The notes beneath the pieces were generated by a model. The model made no database searches and was not told where the DNA came from. It was given only the letters and a program-made list of their open reading frames with translations. Below are positions 8,366-16,209 of a stretch of DNA of 37,336 nt, piece by piece. Both the position numbers and the translations under genes were made by a program. Location of the stretch: positions 1 to 37,336 of the forward strand of contig JAJPKJ010000002.1 in NCBI GenBank assembly GCA_021323755.1, read 5' to 3'. Source of the stretch: Chitinophagales bacterium. GTDB lineage: Bacteria > Bacteroidota > Bacteroidia > Chitinophagales > Chitinophagaceae. Position 1 is the stretch's first letter. Each line of letters opens with the position of its first letter.

Positions 8366-8395
8366 TTCTTCATTCACCAATTCTTCATTCACCAA
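8366..8395. repeat. Two-copy tandem repeat of TTCTTCATTCACCAA
   Basis: The 15-base unit occurs at 8366-8380 and again at 8381-8395 without mismatch, in non-coding sequence. Confidence 0.9.
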
Positions 8396-8529
8396 TCATT
8401 TCAGTGACGATCTTCAAATAGATTTACGTGGAAAGTCCCGCGTACAAAATGATAATTATGCACGGAACACTAACTCGGTTATCCGGCATTTATAGTTTTT
8501 CGATTATGCATGACCGTTACCTTTATTTT

Positions 8530-10932
8530 TCATTCCGTCCTCAAACTCTTTACCGGGTTTGCCATCGCAGCTTTGATCGCCTGAAAGCTTACCGTTAGCC
8601 ACGCAATGGCAATGGATGACGCAATGGTGATCACAAAGACACCCGGACCCATGGTGATGCGGAAAGAAAAATTATTCAGCCAGTTGTGCATAAAATAATA
8701 AGCAAGCGGAGCTGCGATCGCAAAAGCCACGGCGATCAGTAGCATAAATTCTTTGGAGAAAAGTGTGACGATGCTTGTGGCAGATGCCCCCAAAACTTTT
8801 CGTATCCCGATCTCCTTTGTCCGCTGCACGGCCATGAACGATACCAGCCCATAAAGCCCCAGGCAGGATATGAAAATAGCGATGGCTGCAAATATTTTAT
8901 AAAGCTCGGATAACTGGCTCTCCTGCTCGTAAAAGCTGGCTATCTTATCATCGAGGAACTGGAACTTGTAAACGTACTCAGGGTAAGCAACGTTCCAGGT
9001 CTTTTCAATAAAAGAGAGCGTTTGTTGCATATTTTCGGGCTCCATCCTGACTGCCATCGTCCCATATACATTTTTCCAGGGTGCCATCACCACCGGGTAT
9101 AGCGCATCCTTCATCGAGGAAGCATTAAAATTCCTCACCACGCCAACCACCGGTCCCTTTAATGACCCACCCCAAAAATCCATTTTTTTGCCGATGATAT
9201 CCTGCGGGTTACGGAAGCCGAGCTGCTTAACCAGCTCCTCGTTCACCACGAATTCCCTCACCGTATCAGATGGGCGGTAAGGACTACCCGCTACCAGTTG
9301 CAGTCCATATGTTTTAAATACATCGGCATCAGCCCATTTCAGGTCGGCATTGAAATCAACAGGCTTTGCCGCATTGTCAAAAGTGAAGGGACTGCCCCAA
9401 TGCGATTCGTCCGTGATCGCAAAAGTGCCATAACTGACGCTTTTTATAGAAGGCTGTGCCAAGAGTGCTGCTTTCAGCGCCTCTCTTTTGGTCATGCTCA
9501 CACTATCTCCGGGGATATTGATATTCACAATGGCATTTTTGTCAAAACCCATCGGTGCGCTTTTAAAATAATTCATCTGGGCGACAACGATCAGGGTGCC
9601 GATGATCAAAGTCTGTGCGATGCTGAACTGCAATACCACCAGCACCCGCCTCAGTGAAATGCCGCCAACAGTTTTACTGGTCAGCTTGCTTTTAAGCGCC
9701 GTAATAGGATTAAAGCCGGCGAGAACAACTGCGGGATAAAGACCGGATAACAGGGTCACGATGATCAATAGACCAGCCATGAAAAGCATAATATTTATAT
9801 TGAAGGGGACGGTGATACCGGTTTTAAGCAACTGGTTCAATAATGGCAGGGCGCTATAGGCGAGTATAGCAGCAAGGATCACGGCAAAAACCGTGATGAT
9901 AAAAGTTTCACTAAGCAACTGCCATACCAGTTGTTTTTTTCTGCTGCCAAGAACTTTGCGCACACCTATTTCCTTTGCCCGGTTAACCGCCTGCGCAGTT
10001 GCCATATTGATAAAGTTGATGCAGGCAATGATCGTAAGAAAAAGTCCGATCAACCCCAAAGAGGTGATCAGTTCTTTACTAAAAGTATGGTTATTATAAT
10101 TTCCAAACCGGCTATCGTAATGGATGGTGGTGAGCGGCTGAGCATAAAAAATCCTTCGGCTAGCGTAGTCCGTGGTTTCATGCCTTTTGGTAAAATCAAC
10201 CAGATCCTTATTCAGTTGAGCATAGGTCATGCCGGATGGTACCCTCACAAAAGTATTGAGGTAGCCATTATTGCTTGCCCAGTTGTCCGATGCTGCGTCG
10301 TCGCTAGTTTTTAAAGAAAGGGCCAGAGCGATCGGAAAGTCAGTATTGACCGGCATATTTTTTAATATGCCGGTTATCTTGCAGATCTTATTGTCCTTGT
10401 ACCTTATGGAGCGTCCTATCGCATTGTGCCAGTCGCCGAAATAGCGCTCTGCCGTCCCCTGCGTCAGGACTGCCGTGTTTGGCTCTGCAAGAGCTGTTTT
10501 GGGGTCGCCGGCAAGAAATGGGAAATTGAACATCTCAAAGAAATGCGGCTCTATGAAAAAAAGCCCCTGCTCATCAAATTTTTTAGTCGTCGGTTTATTA
10601 CCATCATCCAATACGGTTACCTGGTCCCCCGCAGAAGCATAGATCGTGGAGACATTTTCCAGTTGCGGGTAATCAAGCCTTAATTGTTTAGCCGCGGGAA
10701 AACAGGTACCGGCGGAGTAATGGATGCCATCCGGAGATTTAAACTGGCTGGCTATGCGATAGATGCGTTCCCTGCCCGGATGAAAATTATCGAAACTGGT
10801 TTCAAACTGGATCACCAGGAATATCAGCAGGCAAGCTGCCACCCCGATCGCAAGACCTGTAATATTGATAATGGCATATGCCTTGTTGTTTTGAATATTC
10901 CTCCATGCGGTTTTTAGATAGTTTTTAATCAT
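8530..10932 (-). CDS. ABC transporter permease A, MacB/FtsX type, fused two-domain form
   Basis: 800 residues in two MacB-like halves. Helix 1 (about 20-43), periplasmic domain 1 (about 45-285), helices 2-4 (about 289-313, 341-362, 381-402), helix 5 (about 429-451), periplasmic domain 2, then three final helices and the tail ANPVKSLRTE. Both cytoplasmic coupling segments are intact: NRAKEIGVRKVLGS at 317-330 and RTKEIGIRKVLGA near residue 700. Such permeases work with a LolD/MacB-type ATPase, often as mechanotransmission devices and not as classic pores; none is encoded nearby. By sequence it belongs with permease C (shared SFDxFHP-RIYRI and NTDF segments). Last gene of block A-E; 108-base gap to B contains the CATTACTGTTAG spacer motif. 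Substrate unknown. Confidence 0.93.
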   Translation of the reverse strand: MIKNYLKTAWRNIQNNKAYAIINITGLAIGVAACLLIFLVIQFETSFDNFHPGRERIYRIASQFKSPDGIHYSAGTCFPAAKQLRLDYPQLENVSTIYASAGDQVTVLDDGNKPTTKKFDEQGLFFIEPHFFEMFNFPFLAGDPKTALAEPNTAVLTQGTAERYFGDWHNAIGRSIRYKDNKICKITGILKNMPVNTDFPIALALSLKTSDDAASDNWASNNGYLNTFVRVPSGMTYAQLNKDLVDFTKRHETTDYASRRIFYAQPLTTIHYDSRFGNYNNHTFSKELITSLGLIGLFLTIIACINFINMATAQAVNRAKEIGVRKVLGSRKKQLVWQLLSETFIITVFAVILAAILAYSALPLLNQLLKTGITVPFNINIMLFMAGLLIIVTLLSGLYPAVVLAGFNPITALKSKLTSKTVGGISLRRVLVVLQFSIAQTLIIGTLIVVAQMNYFKSAPMGFDKNAIVNINIPGDSVSMTKREALKAALLAQPSIKSVSYGTFAITDESHWGSPFTFDNAAKPVDFNADLKWADADVFKTYGLQLVAGSPYRPSDTVREFVVNEELVKQLGFRNPQDIIGKKMDFWGGSLKGPVVGVVRNFNASSMKDALYPVVMAPWKNVYGTMAVRMEPENMQQTLSFIEKTWNVAYPEYVYKFQFLDDKIASFYEQESQLSELYKIFAAIAIFISCLGLYGLVSFMAVQRTKEIGIRKVLGASATSIVTLFSKEFMLLIAVAFAIAAPLAYYFMHNWLNNFSFRITMGPGVFVITIASSIAIAWLTVSFQAIKAAMANPVKSLRTE

Positions 10933-10939
10933 ACAATGT

Positions 10940-10999
10940 TGATTTACGAACCTGGATTTACGAAATCTTTATTTTTACTTATGCATTACTGTTAGTATC
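10940..10999 (-). repeat. Type-1 permease spacer (copy upstream of A)
   Basis: TGATTTACGA, then CTTTATTTTT, then CATTACTGTTAGTAT in the same order as in the spacer upstream of permease C (16079-16131). This copy also carries GATTTACGAA twice (10941-10950 and 10955-10964). A shorter match, CATTACTGTTAG, is in the G/F gap at 30250-30261. Orientation and role unknown; it could be a leader or the end of the preceding message. Confidence 0.7.
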
Positions 11000-11040
11000 A
11001 TTCATCATCACATAATCATATTTTCTGAGTATCAGGTTAG

Positions 11041-13512
11041 CTATTCCGTTCTCAAACTCTCGGCAGGATTTGCTATCGCTACCTTGATGGCTTGGTAGAT
11101 CACCGTGATCAATGCGATGAAAATGGCACCGGCGCCCGCTTCTGCAAATACCCACCCCGACACATCTATCCTGTAAGCAAAACCTTCGAGCCATTTATTC
11201 ATCGCCCACCAGGAAAGTGGTGACGCTAGAAGAAAAGCGATCGCTACCAGTTTGATAAAATCTTTTGATAGCATCTGGATGATACCGGGAACAGTAGCCC
11301 CCAATATTTTTCTTACACTGATCTCTTTTTTACGGCGTTCTGCAGTAAAGATGGATAATCCAAAAAGGCCAAGACAGGCGACAAAGATCGAAAGGCCGGT
11401 GAATACACTAAACACGGAACCCATGCGATGTTCCGAGCGATACAAGGCATCAAATTCCGCATCCATGAAACTGTAATCAAATGGAATATCCGGCGCGAAG
11501 TTTTTCCATTTGTCTTCGATCTCATGCATGCTCGTATTTATCTTTCCTGATGGCAATCTCACAGAAATAAAAGAACTGTTCATATAATATGTCTTCGATG
11601 CCGCATTGAACAAGGCAAAAGGCTGCACCACCTCACGCAATGATTCAACATTAAAATCTTTCACAACGCCGATCACTTTGAAGCGCTGGTTATTTCCAGG
11701 ATAATCAAGATATTTTCCAACAGGATCTTTCCAGCCTATTTGTCTGGCAGCTGTTTCATTTAAGATCACCGAGGCAGAATCGTTGAAGGCCTTTGAAAAA
11801 TTTCTTCCCTGCACAACATGCAGATCTAGTGTCGGCACAAAATCTTCATCTATCATGTAAGATGAAAGGTCAATATTTTTTATCAGGGGTTTGTCGGTTT
11901 CTGTTTCCTGCGGATTGTACGAATCCTCAAAATTATTCTTGGTAGGTATGCTCGTAGAGGCAGATGCATCTATCACACCATGCAGTTTTTTTATTTCCTG
12001 CCGAAAGGTCTCCTCACTATTTGCCAATCGCTTTGTGTTGGCAATGACAAGAACATTCTCTTTATTTAATCCCAGGTCCTTGCTCTGTGTGTATTTCAGT
12101 TGTTGGAATACAATGATGGTACATACGATGAGCGCTATTGAAATAGTGAATTGAAACACGACCAATCCGTCTCTGATGAGCAGATTACTGATACTATTCC
12201 TAAACTGTTTCATCCCCTTTAAAACCTCGGCAGGATTGAACCGGGTAAGATAAAATGCCGGGTATAAGCCTGCAAGTAATGCCGTGAGGACGCATAAACA
12301 CAATACAAAGATCCAGGTCGATGTGGTGAATATTGAAGGGAACAAAAAGGATTTACCAGCGATATTGTTGAATGGCTCTAATAAGCCAGCCACCATGATC
12401 AGCGCAATCATGGTGGCGATAAAACTGTATAAGATGGCTTCTGCAAGAAATTGTTTTATGAGCTGGGTTCTTAATGAGCCCAACACTTTGCGGATACCAA
12501 CTTCTTTTGCCCTTGTTGCGGACTGAGCCGTTGAAAGGTTCATGAAGTTCACACAGGCAAGGATCATAATGAACAGCCCAATGGCTGAAAAAATATAGAC
12601 ATATTTAATATCGCTTAAGGTGGACAGTCGCGCCGGAACCTGCATGGGTATTGCATGTAAGTGCAAGGAGGTAAAAGGCATCAGGCTAAACCAAAGCCTG
12701 CTCCCTTTTTTTTCAAAATCCTCATATGACTGACCATTACCGAACACATGCTCTTTGACCATTGCCGGAAATTTTGCCTCAAGCGCGGCAATCGATGCTT
12801 TATCAACCGCAATATTTTTCTTCAGTTTTATATAGGTATTCACCTGCAGCCAGAACCAATTCCAGCTTCTTTTTTTTACCTCATGATAGGCGACAATTGG
12901 CGCAAGCATATCAAACTGGAAAGTAGAATTGGAAGGGCTGTTTTTTACGACGGCAGTTACAATAAATGGTTTTTTCTCCGTATCCAGCAATAAGGTCTTA
13001 CCCATTGCATTGCTGCTGCCAAAATATTTTTTTGCTGTCGCCTCGGTGATGACAAGCGAGTTTGGTTTTTCCAGGCAGGTAGCAGCATTCCCCGTAAGGA
13101 GTTCATAATTGAATGCCTGCAGGAAATTTGAATCAACGGCCAGCACTTTTTTTTCTGTATAAAAATCCGGTGAACTTTTGTTTTCCTGATAACGTACCAG
13201 CACATCTCCGGGACGATAGATCCTCACGTATGATTCCACTTCCGGATACATACTTTGAACTGTCGGCCCAGCAATTGGCGCCGTGTTTCCGCCGCTGGTA
13301 CTTTCCACACCCTTATCAGTACCGCTCATATTCAATTGGAAGATATGATCTGCTCCGGCAAAAAACTGATCATAGCTAAATTCATCCTGCACGTACATGA
13401 TAATCATGATCACACAAGCAATCGCAATGGCGAGTCCCGAGATATTGATCATGCTGTTGGTCTTGTTTCGCCTCATGTTGCGCCAGGCAGTCTTGAAATA
13501 GTTCTTGAGCAT
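11041..13512 (-). CDS. ABC transporter permease B, MacB/FtsX type, fused two-domain form
   Basis: 823 residues, the longest of the array, same layout as permease A: helix near 20-42 (INISGLAIAIACVIMIIMYV), periplasmic domain, three helices around the coupling segment RAKEVGIRKVLGS, a fifth helix (VVFQFTISIALIVCTIIVF), second periplasmic domain, and a last trio around RKKEISVRKILGA. It ends ANPAESLRTE, the only copy with Ala-Glu in place of Val-Lys. It groups with D by YVQDEFSYD (D: YVKDQYSYD) and by the APIA...YPEVESYVRIYRP segment. Coupling segments intact, ATPase partner not local. The 114-base gap to C carries TCGGTTATCC. Confidence 0.93.
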   Translation of the reverse strand: MLKNYFKTAWRNMRRNKTNSMINISGLAIAIACVIMIIMYVQDEFSYDQFFAGADHIFQLNMSGTDKGVESTSGGNTAPIAGPTVQSMYPEVESYVRIYRPGDVLVRYQENKSSPDFYTEKKVLAVDSNFLQAFNYELLTGNAATCLEKPNSLVITEATAKKYFGSSNAMGKTLLLDTEKKPFIVTAVVKNSPSNSTFQFDMLAPIVAYHEVKKRSWNWFWLQVNTYIKLKKNIAVDKASIAALEAKFPAMVKEHVFGNGQSYEDFEKKGSRLWFSLMPFTSLHLHAIPMQVPARLSTLSDIKYVYIFSAIGLFIMILACVNFMNLSTAQSATRAKEVGIRKVLGSLRTQLIKQFLAEAILYSFIATMIALIMVAGLLEPFNNIAGKSFLFPSIFTTSTWIFVLCLCVLTALLAGLYPAFYLTRFNPAEVLKGMKQFRNSISNLLIRDGLVVFQFTISIALIVCTIIVFQQLKYTQSKDLGLNKENVLVIANTKRLANSEETFRQEIKKLHGVIDASASTSIPTKNNFEDSYNPQETETDKPLIKNIDLSSYMIDEDFVPTLDLHVVQGRNFSKAFNDSASVILNETAARQIGWKDPVGKYLDYPGNNQRFKVIGVVKDFNVESLREVVQPFALFNAASKTYYMNSSFISVRLPSGKINTSMHEIEDKWKNFAPDIPFDYSFMDAEFDALYRSEHRMGSVFSVFTGLSIFVACLGLFGLSIFTAERRKKEISVRKILGATVPGIIQMLSKDFIKLVAIAFLLASPLSWWAMNKWLEGFAYRIDVSGWVFAEAGAGAIFIALITVIYQAIKVAIANPAESLRTE

Positions 13513-13590
13513 ATAAAAAAATATTCGTTTTACATTTTACAAAAAGACCGGTGCCGGATATTTTCGGTTATCCATTACCGTTATCCGTTA
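13512..13590 (-). repeat. Type-2 permease spacer (copy upstream of B)
   Basis: From the start of B outward the plus strand reads ATATAAAAAAATATTCGTTTT, AAAAAGA, then TATTTTCGGTTATCCATT. The same order occurs upstream of D (18624-18700). The 10-base core TCGGTTATCC is at 13564-13573 here, 18678-18687 upstream of D and 8475-8484 downstream of A. In this copy the core is followed by further GTTATC units. Confidence 0.7.
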
Positions 13591-13626
13591 TCTATCACCC
13601 GACTATTTCCTTCACGATCTCATCAA

Positions 13627-16071
13627 CTACTCCGTTCTCAGACTCTTTACCGGGTTGGCCACTGCTGCTTTGATTGCATGAAAACTTACGGTTATCAAAC
13701 CAACAGATATAGCGGAAAGCCCAGCAACAAAAAATACCCACCAGCTGATATTGGTTCGGTATGCATAGTCCTGTAACCACTGACTCATCAAATACCAGGC
13801 AAGCGGCGAAGCGATCAGGATCGCAATGATTATGAGAAGAACAAAGTCCCGGCTCAGCATGGCAGCAATATTGGTTGCACTTGCTCCCAGTACTTTTCTT
13901 ATTCCAATTTCCTTTGTCCTACGCTCCGCGGTGAACATGCCAAGCCCGAATAATCCCATGCAGGAAATAAATATGGTTAATCCCATCGACACATTCACGA
14001 GCCAGGCAGTCTTATCTTCCTGACCGTAGAGAAACCCGATGGATTCATTCATGAAATGATATTCAAATGCTTCATCGGGAAATAATTTCTTCCATTGCTT
14101 TTCTACTGCAGCCAGAATTGTTTTTACATCCCTGGCATTTTTTTCCTGCCCCGAAAGCTTAATAGCAATACTGTGCCGGAAGATCTTTTTATTGGTGATG
14201 ACTGCCGGCTGGATCGCATCATGGAATGAACCCTGGTGAAAATCGGCAACGACCCCAACGATCGTCTCATCACTCAGTTGCTTGCCCACGGCATCAGCGG
14301 GTTTTTTGAAGCCGATTGCTCTTGCCAGGGCCTCGTTTATGATCAATTCATTCACGCTGTCGCTATGCACCATATTTCTGCCGGCGATCAGTTTCATCCC
14401 GTAGAATGGTATGTACTGGTCATCCCCTTCCTCAATAACAGGATTAATAGAAATCTCCTCTTTCCCTTTGAATTTATAGGTGCTGGTCATTTTGGCAAAG
14501 CCCATCGGGTTATTTCCCTGCCATATCGCTTTATCAACGCCCCGAATATGCCGGACATCCTCTGCCAGAATTTTAAGTTTATTATCGCTGTCGCGCCATT
14601 TGTTAACAGTGATGATCGCATCTGAATTAAAGCCTTTGTCAGCACCCTTCATAAAATTCATCTGTTTACCCATGATGATGGCAGTGATAATAAAGACCAT
14701 GGAAATGGTGAACTGAAAAATGATCAATGCTTTGCGAAGACTGATCTTTTCCCTTCCTGGCCGAAGATTCCCTCCTTTCAGACTTAGAACAGGCAGATAG
14801 GATGCAAGGACCCTTGAAGGATAAAATCCCGCGCAAATCGTGGTAATAATGATGATACTGCCCAGGAAAATCAGGGTGGTTGTGTTGAAAAAATGAAATT
14901 CAATGCCTTCCGGAATATAATCTTTAAAAAGAGCAAGGACAGGGTTAACGAGTATGACCGATATGGCAGCCGCCAGTAAGGTCAATACAAAGGTTTCGAT
15001 CAGAAATTGAAAGGTGATATTGCCCTTGTTGCCCCCCAACACTTTGCGGACACCATTTTCTTTTGCCCTTTGAATGGACTGGGCAGTCGATAAATTGATA
15101 AAATTAACTGCAGCAATGAGCAAAATGAACAGCGCTACCCCCATCAGGGAATATAATGTCGGCATATAGGCTTTGCGAAAATCATCCCCGTCATCCCCCC
15201 TGCGAAATTCTTTTGTGAAATGGATATCGCTCAGTGGTTGCAGGTACATATTAAGTTTTGTACCGGGCTGTTGAAATTGTACGTGATCTTTTATATATGC
15301 AGCGAATCTCTTGTTAACCTCACTGGCACTGACATGTTCATCCAGTTTTACCATGACCAGTGAGTTATGGGGCTGAAGGCTGCTCCAGTCCTCGGCTTTT
15401 ATTCTTTGGTTCAGGAAACTATGGGTTGCGGTGGAAATGGAAATAAAATCAGTATACCCAAAATCGGTGTTTTCTGTCCAGTCTTTCACAATCCCTGAAA
15501 CGTTCACCCTCAGCGAATCCTGGTAGATCACCGTTTTTCCGATCATATCAGCAAGGGGAATATCGCCAAAATATTGCTTTGCCCTTTTTTCTGTCAGCAC
15601 GACCTTGAAGGGCTTACTCAGCTCCTGCGGATTTCCCAGGAGCCATTTATATTTGAATATATCAAAATATTCCGGCCAGGTGATGATGGTAGATGTGTTG
15701 TAAGATCCGGCGATCCTGCTTTCAAATTTTTTCGGATGTTTATTGCCATCAGGAATAGTGACATCCTCTCCAAAATCAATAAGCCCCGCTTTCGCTTCAA
15801 ACCCGGAAATTTGATTTTGAAATGCGGCGACATCATTGATAATGCTGTTCAAAAACTCTTTATCCCCGCGATCGTTTTGCAAGTCTCCAACAATTCTATA
15901 AATCCGGTTTCCATCAGGATGGAATTTATCGAAACTAAGATCGAACTTTGTTATCAGGTAAATGGTGATACAGGCACATATCCCCAAGGCCAGCCCAAAG
16001 ACATTGATGACAGTGTATATTTTGTGCCTTATTATATTCCGCCACGCGATTTTGAAATAGTTTTTGAGCAT
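13627..16071 (-). CDS. ABC transporter permease C, MacB/FtsX type, fused two-domain form
   Basis: 814 residues with the array's usual 8-helix, two-periplasmic-domain layout and the tail ANPVKSLRTE. Groups with A (FDLSFDKFHP, RIYRI, NTDFGYTDF). The first coupling segment reads QRAKENGVRKVLGG: the usual Val/Ile after Glu is Asn and the final Ser/Ala is Gly, so contact of this half with an ATPase may differ. The helix just before it reads IAAVNFINLST, where most copies have IACINFMNLST. The second coupling segment RTKEIGIRKVLGA is standard. The 138-base gap to D holds a type-1 spacer. Confidence 0.93.
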   Translation of the reverse strand: MLKNYFKIAWRNIIRHKIYTVINVFGLALGICACITIYLITKFDLSFDKFHPDGNRIYRIVGDLQNDRGDKEFLNSIINDVAAFQNQISGFEAKAGLIDFGEDVTIPDGNKHPKKFESRIAGSYNTSTIITWPEYFDIFKYKWLLGNPQELSKPFKVVLTEKRAKQYFGDIPLADMIGKTVIYQDSLRVNVSGIVKDWTENTDFGYTDFISISTATHSFLNQRIKAEDWSSLQPHNSLVMVKLDEHVSASEVNKRFAAYIKDHVQFQQPGTKLNMYLQPLSDIHFTKEFRRGDDGDDFRKAYMPTLYSLMGVALFILLIAAVNFINLSTAQSIQRAKENGVRKVLGGNKGNITFQFLIETFVLTLLAAAISVILVNPVLALFKDYIPEGIEFHFFNTTTLIFLGSIIIITTICAGFYPSRVLASYLPVLSLKGGNLRPGREKISLRKALIIFQFTISMVFIITAIIMGKQMNFMKGADKGFNSDAIITVNKWRDSDNKLKILAEDVRHIRGVDKAIWQGNNPMGFAKMTSTYKFKGKEEISINPVIEEGDDQYIPFYGMKLIAGRNMVHSDSVNELIINEALARAIGFKKPADAVGKQLSDETIVGVVADFHQGSFHDAIQPAVITNKKIFRHSIAIKLSGQEKNARDVKTILAAVEKQWKKLFPDEAFEYHFMNESIGFLYGQEDKTAWLVNVSMGLTIFISCMGLFGLGMFTAERRTKEIGIRKVLGASATNIAAMLSRDFVLLIIIAILIASPLAWYLMSQWLQDYAYRTNISWWVFFVAGLSAISVGLITVSFHAIKAAVANPVKSLRTE

Positions 16072-16078
16072 AGCTTTT

Positions 16079-16131
16079 GATTTACGATATAAGACCTCTT
16101 TATTTTTAGTTACACATTACTGTTAGTATAT
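16079..16131 (-). repeat. Type-1 permease spacer (copy upstream of C)
   Basis: TGATTTACGA, CTCTTTATTTTTAGTT and CATTACTGTTAGTAT (16115-16129) in the same order and at similar distance from the permease start as in the copy upstream of A. Confidence 0.7.
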
Positions 16132-16209
16132 GGTCTTAGTGTACGGATTCTGATTTTTATACTCAGGCCTCATGTCTGACCGCCCCAGCATTTCATTTTC
16201 AAATTACAC

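Larger units (their letters stand above)
8264..8529. other. Convergent intergenic region between the S41 gene and permease A
   Basis: 266 bases with no credible gene. It contains an A/T-stem hairpin (8322-8341), a 15-base tandem duplication (8366-8395) and one copy of the TCGGTTATCC spacer motif (8475-8484) that also occurs in two other permease gaps. Confidence 0.6.

Noticed and set aside
13255-13776. Plus-strand frame of 173 codons across the B/C gap
   Set aside because: Antisense to the ends of two permeases; open by chance opposite a biased frame.
15574-16080. Plus-strand frame of 168 codons
   Set aside because: Antisense to permease C, with no family features.
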